Source of the DNA: Zingiber officinale
Taxonomy: Eukaryota > Streptophyta > Magnoliopsida > Zingiberales > Zingiberaceae
Assembly: GCF_018446385.1 (NCBI RefSeq)
Contig: NC_055992.1
Coordinates: 100,830,947-100,894,946 of the forward strand
Reading direction: 5' to 3'
Length of the DNA: 64,000 nucleotides
In this document: in pieces, positions 37,512 through 49,748 of the stretch
How positions within the stretch are numbered: the first letter of the stretch is position 1
Layout of the letters: every line of letters begins with the position of its first letter
Program-made: the position numbers and the translations under genes
Notes under the pieces: model-generated
What the model saw: the letters and a program-made list of their open reading frames with translations, nothing else
The model's database searches: none
What the model was told of the DNA's origin: nothing

Positions 37512-39199
37512 ATGGCTCTCCAAGAAGGCTACAACACCGCCTACCCACCGCTCTTCACCGGAGAAGACTTCGGCTACTAGAAGGGCTGAATGGAATCGTA
37601 CCTTTAGACTCATTTTGAAGTATGGATGATCGTCAAGACTGGCCTTGAACTCCCAACTGACGACAACGAAAAACTGATATCATGCGAGAACTGGGATGCA
37701 ACTCTGATACAGAAGGTAGAAGCAAATGCCAAAACAACCTGTACACTTTAGTGTGGCCTAACCAAGGAGGAGCTGAACTGCGTCGACCCGTTCTCGAGCG
37801 CCAAAGAATTGTGGCAAAAGTTGATCGAGTTGCACGAGGGCACGCCCGACACAAAAGTAAGTAAGCATGACTTACTACTTAATAAATTATATAATATTAA
37901 AATACAGGAAGGTGAAACGGCTAACCAACTTCATGCCTGTATACAAGATTTGCTCAACGGACTCCACGCAATCGGACAGAAAGTGGAGAACCGCGACATC
38001 CTAAGGTACACCCTAAATGTCTTTCCGAGGAATACCTTGTGGGCATCCATGGTAGATGTTTACAAGGTATCTAAGGATCTATCTTTAATTAAACTAGATG
38101 AATTGTTTGTTGAATTTGAATTACATGAACAAATTAACGCTCGATCAACTGAGAAGGGTATGACTTTGATTGCAGGTACAAGTAAAGCACGCGAACCAAA
38201 AGCAAGACGTAGAACCGAACCGGAGTCAGAAGAAGAATCTGACTCAAACGATGACAACGACGAGATCGTCGCCGAACTCGTCAATCTGGTAAGAAAGCTC
38301 TACAAAAAGAAGAAGGGCTTCAACAAGAAGGATATCAAGAAGGTAGTCCAATCCAAGGAGGTCCAACCAAGTTCAAAGGTAAAGTTCGAAGTAACCTACT
38401 ATGGCTGCAACCAAAAGGGCCATATCAAAGCCAACTGTCCAAATACAAAAGATGATAAGAAGTAAAGAAAGAAGAAAGCCCTGAAGGCAACTTGGGACGA
38501 GTCTTCATTAGAAGAGTCTGATGAAGAGCTCGAACAGACGAGCTTCCTTGCACTGACGGCTCGGGACCAAATCAACGAATCCGGAAGCGTGAATCCGGAA
38601 GCGAGAGCGAATCGGAAGCAGAATCAGAAAGAAGCCACAGATCTGTATCCGTTTCTGAAGGGCCTAACTCCGCTGTAAGTCCTTCTCGGTTATATAATCT
38701 AGTTAATTATCTTATGCACAAATTAGCTAAATCCAATGTTCGAATCAAATCACTTCTAAAGGAGGTAACAACTCTTAAAGAAGTGACTGACTCCGAATCC
38801 TTGACTGACCCTATTCAGACTGAAATCTCAACTCAAGTCCAAAAGCTTGAGGAAGAGAATTCCAGCCTGAAAACTCAAGTCAAGGATTTGAAGATCACGT
38901 TGGAACGGTTTACACTGGATTCCAAGAATCTTGATTTGATTATTGGAAAACAGAAGGCCGTATATAATCGATCCGGGCTAGGATTTAAGACAAAAAGGAA
39001 ATATCATTCATATCTATCACTTGTTAACAGACTAAATAGAAAGGTAGTCCAAGCATGGGTATCCAAGTCTAACTTGATTAATCAAGTTGGACTTGGATAT
39101 TATTGGGTCCCCAAGGATCAGATACATTACCTTGATAGACTATATCGAGGCTATGATCCAGGGGGAGCCAATAGAAAAACTATCTTTATAAATAAATAG
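37512..39199 (+). pseudogene. Copia gag of element A, decayed
   Basis: Starts MALQEGYNTAYPPLFTGEDF. Landmarks: GLTKEELN, LWQKLIELHEGTPDTKVSK, QEGETANQLHA (the UBN2-type gag core), and a zinc knuckle YYGCNQKGHIKANC in which the first Cys is replaced by Tyr. A coiled-coil C-terminus ends near YYWVPKDQIHYL. Stops include TAG for Trp and TGA for Arg within the first 30 codons, TAG for Gln, and TAA at 38463. A frameshift lies near 38600. Gag packages element RNA into virus-like particles; this copy cannot be translated. Confidence 0.85.
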
Positions 39200-40106
39200 A
39201 ATTGTTTGATGATTGTTATTTTCTTTTCTTTATAATCTGCTTTTATTATATGCTTAGATTAGGCTAGATTAAGGACTCAGGCGTAACTTACACTTGATTG
39301 GTTAATCCTAGGAGTTTCAAAACGAAAATTAAATATATAATTTCTTTGAAAGGTTGTCTAGAAATGGTGGATGATCCCATACCCAAGAAGGCCTAGTGTC
39401 TCGCCACAACCTGAAAGCCAATCTTCGAAATGTGTATTTAATTAATCGATTGAAAAACTCAAGTCTAACTCAAATGTAAATTAATCCTTAAATATGATCT
39501 AAAATTAAAGTTAACAATCTTACAAGAATACATAAGGTTCCTTGATTGATAACTTAGAATTGGGTGAGATGGATCTAGGATGAACTTAATCGAATTTAAT
39601 TAAACCTAATTCAATTCAATTTAAACTTTCAATTCAATACCATTTAAATCTTAATTCAATTTAATCAACTTAATTAAACCTAACAAATTTAACTTAATTA
39701 AACATAACTTAATTAAAATTACTTTACAACTACTTAATCAAATTAACTAATTAATTAACTTAATCAAATTAACTAACTTAACCTAATTAATTAACTTAAT
39801 CAAATTAACTAATTAATTAACTTAATCAAATTAACTAACTTAACCTAATTAATTAACTGAATCAAATTAACTAATTAATTAACTTAATCAAATTAACTAA
39901 CTTAACCTAGTTAATTTAACTAAATCTAATTCATAATTTAAACCTAAATAACTTAATAAATCATCTCACAATCACCCATAGAAATACCATGTTTGATCAT
40001 CTAGACTAGGTGAGATGGAACATTAAGGAGTTGATTTCAATCAAACTATCTCTTGAATCCATTAAATTGACCAAAATCAAATATTTATGTGTAGGAACAT
40101 AAAGAT
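39200..40106 (+). other. Non-coding AT-rich spacer between gag and pol of element A
   Basis: No supported frame. It includes the 62-bp tandem repeat at 39732-39917. The same position, after gag, is occupied by much longer AT-rich arrays in elements B, C and D. Confidence 0.6.
39732..39917. repeat. 62-bp AT-rich tandem repeat, three copies
   Basis: Copies start at 39732, 39794 and 39856 (exact 62-bp period), each made of ACTTAATCAAATTAACTA, AATTAATTAACTTAATC and ACTTAACCTAATTAATTA phrases. Confidence 0.95.
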
Positions 40107-41638
40107 TTGGATCAATGGATGCTAGATAGTGGATACTCCAGGCACATGACTAGAAATAGATTGAAATTCACTAAGTTGAAACTCAAGAACCTAGGGTCAG
40201 TTGCATTCGGCAACAATAGAACCCTTAGTAATATTCAATTAAGTTCCAATTTCTATATTCGAAAGGTTCTACTGGTTGATCAATTCAATTTTAATTTACT
40301 TAGTATTAGTTAGTTGTGTGACTCAGGATACTTAGTCACATTTTCAAAATCTGAATGCTTAATTAAAAACATTAAAAATCCTGAAATCACACTTAAGGGA
40401 ATTAGGAAAAAAAATATTTATACAATTGACTTACAATCCTCTTCACTAAAGTGTCTATTGACACAACAAGAGGAAACTAAGTTGTGACACAGAAGATTGG
40501 GTCACACTCATACTAGACTTATTTCAAAAATGAGTCAAAATGGCTTGGTTAGAGGTCTGCCCAAACTAAAATTTATAGAAAGTTCAATTTGTAATGCTTG
40601 TCAACAGGGTAAACATACCAAGTCAACCCACAAGTTAACCAACTTAAATAGAACTAATTCAATACTTGAGCTCCTACACTTAGACCTGTTTGATTTACAT
40701 AGAGCCAAGTCACTAAGCAAAAACCGATATTGTTTAGTGATAATCGATGACTACTCAAGATTTACTTGGGTAAAATTTCTAAAAACTAAAGATGAAATCT
40801 ACGAAATCTTTAAAATCTTTTGTAAATTAATAGAAAATGAAAAAAAACACTCAAATAAAAAGAATTAGAAGTGACCATGGGGGAGAATTTGAAAACCACA
40901 AATTTATTGAATTTTATGAAATAAATGGATGTAAACACGAATATTCATGCCCTAGAACCCCCAACAAAATGGTCTAGTAGAACGTAAAAATAGAACCCTA
41001 CAAGAAACTGCTAGAACCATGTTGAATGAATATAATCTATCTAATCAATTCTGGGTTGAAACAATTAATATAGTCAGTAATATACAAAATATAATTTTAA
41101 TTAATAAAATTCAAAATAAAACACCATATGAAATATATTATAATAAAATTCCTAACTTAAACTATTTAAAGGTGTTTGGGTGTAAATTTTCATTTTAAAC
41201 ACCAAAGACTACTTAGGGAAATTTACTTCAAAATCAACCACAGGAATCTTTTTAGGGCACTCTACAACCAGTAGAGCATCTAGAGTTTATAACAAAAACA
41301 CCCTAAAAGTTGAAGAAACAATAAATGCAATTTTCGATGAAGACAATAATCTTTCCAATGTAATACATGAAAATATTAATACAGAAAATATTAACTCAAG
41401 AAACATAGAAGATGATGAAGAAATCAACTTAAACCTAGAGAATTATAAGAACCAGTTACTGACCCAAATATAAGACCAACAAGAACAAGTACTAATCACC
41501 CATCCGACCAAATTTTGGGTGACCCAACTCTAGGAGTCAGAACTAGATCATCTTATAGAAACCTAAGTCAAATAGCCCTTATTTTCAAAATTGAACCCAA
41601 AACTATAGACGAAGCCCTACCAGACCCAGACTGGATAT
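40107..41638 (+). pseudogene. Copia pol of element A: protease, integrase and start of RT, decayed
   Basis: Order of blocks: WMLDSGYSRHMT (aspartic protease, DSG intact), a GAG-pre-integrase zinc finger (LGHTHTRLISKMSQNG, later CNACQQGKH), the integrase core (HLDLFDLHRAKS, IIDDYSRFTWVKFLKTKDE), NGLVERKNRTLQETARTML, and the start of RT (GVRTRSSYRNLSQIA, PDPDWI). Multiple stops and frameshifts occur, for instance after HSNKKN. The frame ends at the insertion of element B, before the RT catalytic motif. Confidence 0.85.
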
Positions 41639-42923
41639 TGTTGGATCGAGAAGCGCTAGAGGGGGGGGGGGGGGGAATAGCACTCGTGACTATTTCGCAT
41701 TTCGGATTCGTAAAACTATCGAGTTAAAGCAGCGAAATAAAGTAAAAGACAACAAACATAGAAAGGCACCAGGGATTTACTTGGTTCGAAGCCTGTGACG
41801 ACTCCTACTCCAAGGCCCGCGATCGTTCATCGCTTCCGGTGGGCAACGACTATAAGCTTAGAAAAGAGTACAAATTTGTATTACAATAAGTGCAATAAAG
41901 AACTATTATACCAACGACAGAATCAAAATCTCGGAGCTCCGGGTCGTCGGCGGCTTGTAACAGCACTTCAGGGCGTCTTTTGGAGCAGCACGTTGTAGTA
42001 GAAGCACTTAGGAATTGTTGTCTTGACTGCTGCCTCGAGACCCCCTTTTATGCACTGCGGAGGCACCTCCAACACCATCCAGGGTGCCTCCAATACGCCG
42101 AGTCAACCGCGTGGATCGGTGCTGAAATGTTCACCTCTTATCCTGCTTGAGGTGCCTTCATGGCCACTCCAAGGTGCCTCCAAGCTCTAGTCTAAGGCGC
42201 CTCCATCTCCGTCTGAGGCTCCTCCAAGCCTGCTGTGCAGCCAGCTCACCCTCTGCACTCGAGGCGCCTCCAACCTCCATGGAGGCGCCTCGGACACTGT
42301 TCATCCGAGGTGTGACTTGCTCCTTTGTTCCTGCAAAATGTATTAGTCCCAAACACATACCATACAAAACAAAGTTAGCACATAATAGTCATAGTAAATG
42401 AGATATTGACAGTCTTCGGACTGTCCGGGTCTGACTTCATATTTCCAACCGAAAACCTTAGGTCGATCCGATGCCTACTGTTCCCTCTGCGGGGAGCGCG
42501 CCCTCACCTACTCCACTCAGGAGATTTACCTGATGCCAACATGATCCTCCAGATCGACTGGACTTTTGCTTGACGCTCGATGCTTCCGGACTTTCTGCTG
42601 GACGCCCGCTCCCTGACCCATCCAGTCTTCCACCTGGTTCGTGACACCAGGACTTTCCATCTAGGGTTACCACCCCTAGGGCTTTTGCCTGGAGCTCTTG
42701 ACCCGCCAAGACTTTCCGCATAAGGTTACCGCCCCATATGACCTAGGGTTACCACCCCCTAGGGGTTTCCACCTGCCTAACCGCAGTTAGGACTTTTGCC
42801 TAAATACACTTAGGACTTTCCTACAAGCTTATTCAAACTATTAGATCACAAATCAACTTAACTTTGAACCCTTTGCCATTATCAAAATACAGGTTCAATC
42901 GTCGAATACTTTCGGCACCAACA
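41639..42923 (-). repeat. 3' LTR of element B
   Basis: 1285 bp, TGTTGG...CCAACA. Contains a G/C homopolymer of at least 12 near the end, GGCGCC/GGTGCC sites flanked by A and T at 42060-42290, and a CATAAAAGG TATA-like box near 42045 (minus). Compared with the 5' LTR part at 63078 onward it differs by several substitutions per 100 bp, so the insertion is not recent. Confidence 0.9.
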
Positions 42924-42941
42924 ATCTCCCCCTTTTTGATT
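42924..42941 (-). other. Polypurine tract of element B
   Basis: AAAAAGGGGGAGAT on the minus strand directly before the 3' LTR start. Confidence 0.85.
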
Positions 42942-44610
42942 ATAGCAACTCAAATTCAAAGTTAAGTAAAAAACAGTAGGGGTGAGCATTCGGTTAATTC
43001 AGTCCATAAATTAACCGAATTAACCGAAAACCGATTTAGTGTTGGCTAACCGAATCAAATCAAAGTTTTACTAAAATTGAATTAACCGAATTAGTTATTT
43101 CAATTAACACCGAATTAACTAAATTTGTTTAAAATAATAATAAAAAGAATTTATACAAACTTAATATCAAATTAACCAAATTAACCGAATGCTCACCCCT
43201 AAAAAATAGGCATAATTAAACAGATGTATAAGTAACAACAATTTTTTAAAGTTTTAGTGTAAGCATAAGAACACAATTTTGGACGCAATCTAGGCTTAAG
43301 CTAACACTTTAAAGTGTAAGGCTCCCCCTTAATTAGAGCTTAAATTTTGAATTTTGAATTTTATGCTACTCTCCCCCTTTGCCATATATCAAAATAAGGA
43401 GAGGAAAAATATAGAACTTAGGTATATCTGAAAAGTATTTTGAAAAAGTGTTTAGGTATACCTTGAAAAAATACTTAGCTTTTTAGAGGAAATATTCTTG
43501 TAAGACTTTTAGCTAAGTCATAAATTATTTCAACTTTGAGAAATAACTTAGCTAATCAGAATACTTTGAAAAAATAAAATACTTAGTTAAATTTAGAAGT
43601 ATTTAACTAAGAGAATGGTTTTTGTAAAACATTTAGCTAAGTAAATGTTTAAGGATTCAGAGAGGATCTTTTTTAAGATATCTTGAAAGGTTATTTTGAA
43701 AAGCAAAATTCGAAAAAGTATTTAGGTAACTTTTGAAGGAAAAACCTTTTTGAGAAAAGTTAGTTAGATTCGGAAAACTTTATAGAATTTTTCTCAAAAT
43801 TGGCTAAGTTTAAAGGCATTTACAAGAATATTTGAAAATGGCTTAAGTTTTAATAGGCCTTTTGAAAAATAGCTTTGAGAAGTTATTAGAAGATATAGTG
43901 AAAGTTGAAATATTTGGTTTGAAAGACTTAGTTAAGTTTAGCTCCATAGAGGGAGGAGCTTAACTTGTAAAAGTTTGAATTAAGGTTGTTCATCTAAATT
44001 CAAGTAGCCCTAAAGTCCAAGCATGAGTATTTATTTAATCTCCTGGGTCTAATGTCTAACCATTAGCTACTAACTGTTTACCTAGAAGGTAACAGCTTTC
44101 ACTTGGCTAGTCAAGTTAAATTGACAATTCAGTTAGATTTGACTAAGTCAGGATCACTTAACTTGATTACTGTATTTTTGGTATTTAACGCCCAGACTTC
44201 TTGCGATGCACAAAAATAAGCATTCTGAAGTCTAGGCTGTACCCTATGCATCTCACGCCGTTCTAAGTTTTACAAACACAAACAAGTTATGCCTAGTGTG
44301 CTTGTGAGATGCTCTGGCTAAAACCTAGGGGAACATGATATCTAAAGGTAAGTTCCTAGGCTAAGTCCAATTTTGAAAATCTAATAAAGTTGGAATTTTG
44401 AAATCAACATTTTTCCTAGAAACTTTATAAAAGAAACTAAGCAAGAGTTTAACTAGATGTGCAGAACTAAGTAACTTATAATAAAAAACTAGTAAGCAGA
44501 AAGTTAGGTTGTGTAACTAAACTCTAATCGACAAAAGTTTAACTAGATAATAGTAGCAGATGAAAGTGTCTGTGTCCAAAGTCCAAAGTACAACGCATGA
44601 AACGATAGTA
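42942..44610 (-). other. 3' untranslated interior of element B
   Basis: AT-rich, no frame with support. Shares short phrases with the region between the accessory ORF and PPT of element C. Holds the MITE at 42977-43201. Confidence 0.55.
42977..43201. mobile_element. hAT-like MITE inside element B
   Basis: 225 bp. Near-perfect inverted ends (TAGGGGTGAGCATTCGGTTA at both), interior rich in AATTAACCGAA. Flanks AAAAACAG (42969-42976) and AAAAATAG (43202-43209) form an 8-bp target site with one difference. Confidence 0.9.
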
Positions 44611-45337
44611 TCAATAAGTAGGATCATCAGCTGGAGGGTCGTCAGCTGGAGGTGGTGCAAGAGGCTGCTCGGGAGCAGGCTGCCCCTAATGAAGAGAGGC
44701 AAAGCCAGAAGCTATGTCTGTGCGAAGCATGCGGAACTCATCCAACATAAGCCGTCGTGTCTAAGCGGAGTAAGCCTCGAGACGTGTGAGTCGGTCCTCG
44801 ACAGATAAGGAGGTGGATCGTCGAGTCGAGGTCGAGGGCCCTGCCGAACTAGAGGGCTGTCCATGAAAATCCTTGGCTGTGAACTCTAACACGTCCTCTC
44901 CCTCGGCTGGAGCAAAGAAGGCAAAGAACTCGGCGTCTGCCTCGGGCCCTCTCGAAGCAACTGGCTCATCCTCGGCTGGGTCGGCTGGCGGAGGCTTGCC
45001 CAGCCATGCTAGGACCCCCTGAGCAGTGACATCTATATGCGCTAGCCTAAGATAACCCAGCCCAAACTCATCATAACGAGTAAGGGGAAGGACCGTCCCC
45101 CGTGTCACATCTATGCCCTCAATTGTCGAAAATATGGATGTCAGTATATGGTGGTAGGGCATATGAACTACTCTGGATGTGACAAGACTAGCTGCATGAA
45201 CTATGTTTAAGAACATATGTAATGCAATGTCTATCTCTAAATGATGACATAATGCGTACAAGAAGAAGGAACGAAACGGTCGCATCTTCGGGACGTCCTG
45301 AGATGTGATGGGTAGTATGCATGCAGTGAGGACTCTA
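44611..45337 (-). pseudogene. Accessory ORF of element B, C-terminal part
   Basis: Continues the frame broken by element C: RVLTACILPITSQDVPKMR, then a hydrophobic, His-containing region (MPYHHILTSIF), then an acidic Pro/Glu-rich linker and a short coiled coil (SVEDRLTRLEAYSA). TAG at 44761-44763 follows and looks like a CAG-to-TAG change; the frame then goes on to TGA at 44611. Homologous to 50409-51095 in element C. I do not recognise the family with certainty; it resembles 'putative plant transposon protein' ORFs that accompany plant retroelements. Function unknown. Confidence 0.6.
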
Positions 45338-45342
45338 TACAT
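45338..45342. other. Left target-site duplication of element C (tacat)
   Basis: TACAT immediately left of TGTTGG at 45343, repeated at 60104-60108 right of CCAACA. Joining the flanks restores a continuous accessory-ORF frame in element B. Confidence 0.95.
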
Positions 45343-46467
45343 TGTTGGTGCTGTTAGCACTAACGGTCTAACTCAGGTTTTGATGAATGACAAATCAGGT
45401 TAAGTTAGGTTTGTCATTATCTAACACTCTGAACGAGTGTGCAGGCTAAGTCCAGATAGGTCGACGGGCTGACCGGATGTCTGGCACGAAGTCCAAGCGG
45501 GTCGACGGGCTGACCGGATGCTTGGCGAGAAGTCCAAGCGGGTCGACGGGCTGACCGGACGCTTGACACGAAGTCCAAATGGGTCGAAGGGCTGATCGGA
45601 CATTTGGCAATAAGTCTAGCTAGGTCGACGGGCTGACCGGATAGCTAACGAGAAGTCCAGACGGGTCGAAGGGCTGGCCGGATGTCTGGCAGGTGAGTAA
45701 AGGTAAGTTACTGGAAGAGAGTGACTGTGAGGACGCGTTCCCGGGAAGGGAACATTAGGCGTCGATCCGGCTTAGATCCATTTCTGATATCTAAGTCGAG
45801 ATCGTGACTAGATTCCGGTCTCGGAAAGACGGAATCTAAGGCATACTTTTTATATTGAACTTATAAACTGTGCTAACACTTTGTTTTGCAGGATATACAT
45901 TATCTATTTGCCTCGGACTAACCTTGTCTTATAGGAAAGAGGTTCCCTGGAGAAAGGTGGTCCGGGCGCCCGGAGGTGAATTCTATCCTGATCGCGGCGT
46001 CGACACGTGGAGCTCGCTGGTTGGACCTGCTACGTTACACTAGGGCGCCCGGAAGGGATCCGGGGCGCCCCGAGCTTAATATACAAGAAGGGGCAGGGGT
46101 GTAGCCTCAACAACTTTGAATTGAAGAAATCGCTCTCTTGTGCTCCTGCGACGCTGCAAAGCTCCGACAAACGCGCTGCTTCTCTCTTTAAGTCTCTTAT
46201 TTTGTCGGTATTGCTTTAATTATTTCATTAGCATTTTTTGTACTTAGTTTGTAATATCTTTCGAACTGCTAGTGAATTGTCCATCGAAAGCACCCTCGTG
46301 TGCGGGCCTTGGAGTAGGAGTCGTCAAAGGCTCCGAACCAAGTAAAATTGGTTCTTGTGTTAGCATTGCATTGTTTTATTCTTCCACTGCGCTTACTCTT
46401 ATCGACGAATTTTTTTATAATCGATATTCACCCCCCCCCCCCTCTATCGAACGTCTATGATACAACA
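45343..46467 (+). repeat. 5' LTR of element C
   Basis: 1125 bp, starts TGTTGGTGCTGTTAGCAC and ends ...GATACAACA (CCAACA with one change). Contains six tandem hairpin units (45448-45690), GGGCGCCC palindromes at 45965-46070, a CTTAATATACAAG TATA-like box near 46076, and a C homopolymer near 46430. Confidence 0.92.
45448..45690 (+). repeat. Hairpin array in 5' LTR of C, six units of about 40 bp
   Basis: Each unit reads aagt, arm, GGTC, GACGGGCT-like loop, GACC, ggat, complementary arm. Outer arms by unit: CCAGAT/GTCTGG, CCAAGC/GCTTGG, CCAAGC/GCTTGa, CCAAAT/ATTTGG, TAGCT/AGCTA, CCAGAC/GTCTGG. Arms differ between units yet pair within units. Confidence 0.92.
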
Positions 46468-46469
46468 AG

Positions 46470-46481
46470 TGGTATCAGAGC
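46470..46481 (+). other. Primer-binding site of element C
   Basis: TGGTATCAGAGC, exact tRNA-Met type, two bases after the LTR. Confidence 0.92.
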
Positions 46482-46744
46482 AGGTACCGCTCTGATTTGG
46501 TGCAACCACCAATCAAGCAAGGGGGTGATTTGTTTTAAAAATTTTCTTTTCTATTTTCGAATTTCAGTTTTTTCATAAAATTCCAAATTGGTACAATTAC
46601 CTTTTTTGGAAATCTCCTTCCGTCGTAATTACATCTAAATTGGTGCAACATCAATTTAGTTATTTTTTGTAATTCTTCCCGTACTACTAATCCAAGACCA
46701 AGTCTTGGAACCTCTCTATTTGTTTTTTTTTGTGTAGATTAAAA

Positions 46745-47587
46745 ATGTCGTAGATCGAGGGCTTCAGCACAGTGTGACCTTCCCTTTTCAATGGGGATGA
46801 TTTCCTGTACTAGAAGAAGTGGATGGAAGTATATCTCAAGACAGATTTCGACTAGTGGCTGAGCGCCACAAGAGCCTACAAAATACCAGTAGACAACTCG
46901 GGGAATCTACTGGATCCTGAAGAATGGACAACAGACTTAAAGAAGAAGGCATCAACAGAGAACAAGGCAATCAACACATTACAGTGTGGATTAACAAGAG
47001 AAGAACTGAACCGGGTCGGACCACATAAAAATGCTAAGGAGCTGTGGGATAAACTGATCGAACTGCACGAAGGAACGAGCGACGCTAAGGTAACGAAACG
47101 AGACTTGCTTCTAAATAGAATATTTAACATAAAAATGCAGGAAGGAGAAACGGCCAGCCAACTCCACGCAAGAATCAAAGATATTCTCAACGGACTCCAC
47201 GCAATAGGACACCAGATGGAGAACCGGGACTTAATAAGGTATGCCTTAAACGCTTTTCCACGCAACAACTTGTGGGCATCAATCGTAGATGCCTACAAGA
47301 TCTCTAAAAATCTATCAAAATTAGAACTAGATGAGCTTTTCTGTGAATTAGACATAAACCGAGAACTAAAAATTAAATTAATGGCCATTAATTTAGGGGG
47401 AGGCTCCAGAATAGCTGGCACCCCCAAAACTAACCTACCCGGCAGGGTAACCCTAACCAACCTACCCGATAGGGTAATTAGGATTAATTTAAAAGGGTTC
47501 AAGTTTAACTTGAAAAATGGTACTGGTGAAATTTTGGATGATAGTACGTTAGGGAAGCTTAGTCTATGCATGTCTAGGAAGATATGA
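46745..47587 (+). pseudogene. Copia gag of element C, with four early stops and an internal deletion
   Basis: ATG at 46745. Stops at 46751 (TAG), 46775 (TGA), 46811 (TAG) and 46853 (TAG); in element D three of these codons read CAG, CGA and CAG. Downstream the core is recognisable (GLTREELNRVGPHKNAKELW, LIELHEGTSDAKVTKRDLL, QEGETASQLHARI). After DELFCEL the frame jumps to a region that in D lies about 1 kb further on, deleting the zinc knuckle and coiled coil. The junction shares TAGA with both sides. Confidence 0.85.
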
Positions 47588-47884
47588 CTTCGACCTGGTG
47601 CATTTGGCTAAGTGGAACTGACCGAAGCTACCCTTTATGGACCCTAACCAGTTAGACCAAGGTCTTGTACTAAGTTTAGGACTATTTGGAAAACCTCGAA
47701 GGCATGGTTACTTTAATGATGTCCAAGTGACTCACCATAGCCCAAAAGTTTATCCAGAGAACTCCTATTTGTTGAACTCAAAGTTAAACCTGAATCTAAC
47801 ACAAGTTAAAAACAAACCCTAAAATTGAACCTAATTCATATCACAAAATTATAGGATTCCTTGATTGAAAACATAGATCAGGTG

Positions 47885-49440
47885 AGATGACTAAGAACTT
47901 TAAATTAAAATTAAAATTAAATTAAAATTAAAATAAAATTAAAATTAAAATTAAAATTAACTTTAAAATTAAATTAAAATAAATTAAAATTAAAATAAAA
48001 TAAAATTAAAATTAATCGTAAATTCTTTTTAAATTAGTTTTAAAAATTAAACTTTATTCTTTTAAAAAAAATTATTAAACTTATTCTTTTTAACTTAAAA
48101 ATTTATTTCTTAATTTTTTTTAAAAAAAATATTTTAAAAATTAAAACTTAAATTTTTTTTAACTTTAAAAATTAAAATTTAATTTTTATTAACTTAAAAA
48201 TTTATTTTAAAACTTAATTTTTTTTAAAAAAAAATTATTTTAAAAATTAAAAGTTAAATTTTTTAATTTAAAAATTTATTTTAAAAATTAAAACTTAATT
48301 TTTTTTTAACTTAAAAAATTATTTTAAGAATTAAAATTTAAATTATTTTTAACCTAAAAATTTATTTTAAAAGTAAAACTTAAATTTTTCTTAACTTAAA
48401 AATTTATTTTAAAAATTAAAACTTAAATTTTTTTTTAACTTAAAAATTTATTTTTTTAACTTAAAAAATTATTTTAAAACTTAATTTTTTTAAAAAAATT
48501 AAAACTTAAATTTTTTTTAACTTAAAATATTACTTTAAAAATTAAAACTTAATTTTTTTTAAATTAAAATTTTATTTTAAAACTTAAATATTTTTTCTTA
48601 AAAATTTATTTTAAAACTTAAAATTTTTTCTTAAAAAATTATTTTAAGAATTAAAACTTAATTTTTTTTTAACTTAAAAATTTATTATAAAAATTAAAAC
48701 TTAATTTTTTTTAACTTAAAAATTTATTTTAAAACTTAAATCTTTTAACTTAAAAATTATTTTAAAAATTAAACTTAATTTTTTTATTTAAAAATTGTTT
48801 TAAAAAAAGTAAACTTAAATTTTTCTTTAACTTAAAAATTATTAAACTTAATTTTTTATTTAAAAATTGTTTTAAAAATTAAACTTATATTTTTCTTTAA
48901 CTTAAAAATTATTTTAAAACTTAAACTTAAATTTTTTTTAAATTAAAACTTATTTCTTTAACTTAAAAATTTATTTTTTTAACTTAAAAATTTATTTTAA
49001 AAACTTAAATTTTTTTTACTTAAAAATTTTTATTTTAAAAATTAAAACTTATTTTTTTTTTAAACTTAAAAATTTATTTTAAAACTTAATTTTTTTTTAA
49101 CTTAAAGATTTATTTTAAAAATTAAAACTTAAAATTTTTTAACTTAAAAATTTATTTTAAAAATTAAAACTTAAATTTTTTTAAACTTAAAAATTTATTT
49201 AAAACTTAAATTTATTTTAAAACTTAATTTTTTTTTAACTTAAAGATTTATTTTAAAAATTAAAACTTAAAATTTTTTATCTTAAAAATTTATTTTAAAA
49301 ATTAAAACTTAAATTTTTTTAAACTTAAAAATTTATTTAAAACTTAAATTTTTTTCTTAAAAATTATTTCAAAAATTAAACCAAATTTTTTTTACTTAAA
49401 AAAAATCTTAAAAATTAAATTTAAAATTTTTCTAACTTAA
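47885..49440. repeat. AT-rich repetitive array of element C
   Basis: About 1.5 kb of degenerate repeats: first AAATTAAAATTAAAATTAA, then many TTAACTTAAAAATTTATTTT and AAAACTTAAATTTTTTTT units. No coding potential. It occupies the place of pol. Confidence 0.9.
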
Positions 49441-49494
49441 AAATTTTTATCTTTAAAAAAAAAATCAAAATTGAAGTCAAAAACCAGGGGCGGG

Positions 49495-49590
49495 CACCCC
49501 TGGTATACGGACTCGGGCTGCTCGGAATGGATCCGGGCGCCCCGCCCCACTTGAGCCCGGGCGCCCAGAGTCCCCTATATATAGGGGGGC
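49495..49590 (+). promoter_or_regulatory. Internal promoter-like block of element C
   Basis: GC-rich island in AT-rich surroundings with GGGCGCCCC and CCCGGGCGCCC, then TATATATA at 49576-49583 and a pyrimidine-rich leader. The accessory ORF starts 166 bp downstream. Same motif order (GGCGCC sites, then TATA) as the LTR U3. Confidence 0.6.
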
Positions 49591-49748
49591 AGGGGTGCCC
49601 CCTCCGCTTGCACCTCCTCCATTCGCTTTCGTCCAAGCTTCTTTCGAGCTTTACTACAAAAGTGTTCAAAAATAAATTTTTCCTCGTTCTACGGTTAATA
49701 CGCAGTTGCGAATCAACTGAGGTCGTCAGTTCTAAAAATATTTTGGCA

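Larger units (their letters stand above)
35965..41638 (+). mobile_element. Copia element A (SIRE/Maximus-like), left part: 5' LTR, gag, part of pol
   Basis: The outermost element of the nest. A 5' LTR (35965-37245), a tRNA-Met-type primer site, decayed gag (37512-39199), a 62-bp AT-rich tandem repeat and decayed protease/integrase/early RT (40107-41638) are visible. The element stops at ACTGGATAT|TGTTGG, where element B begins. The rest of pol and the 3' LTR must lie right of 64000. Order protease-integrase-RT identifies Copia. It is the only element in the nest with pol, so it or a relative could have supplied enzymes to B, C and D. Confidence 0.88.

Noticed and set aside
45448..45690. CRISPR-like array of about 40-bp repeats
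   Set aside because: Units are contiguous with no unique spacers, recur in every LTR of the family, and lie in a plant genome. They are LTR hairpin repeats.
46007..46219. 70-codon ORF repeated identically at 53213
   Set aside because: Falls in the U3/R part of the two LTRs of element C and is identical only because the LTRs are. No coding evidence.
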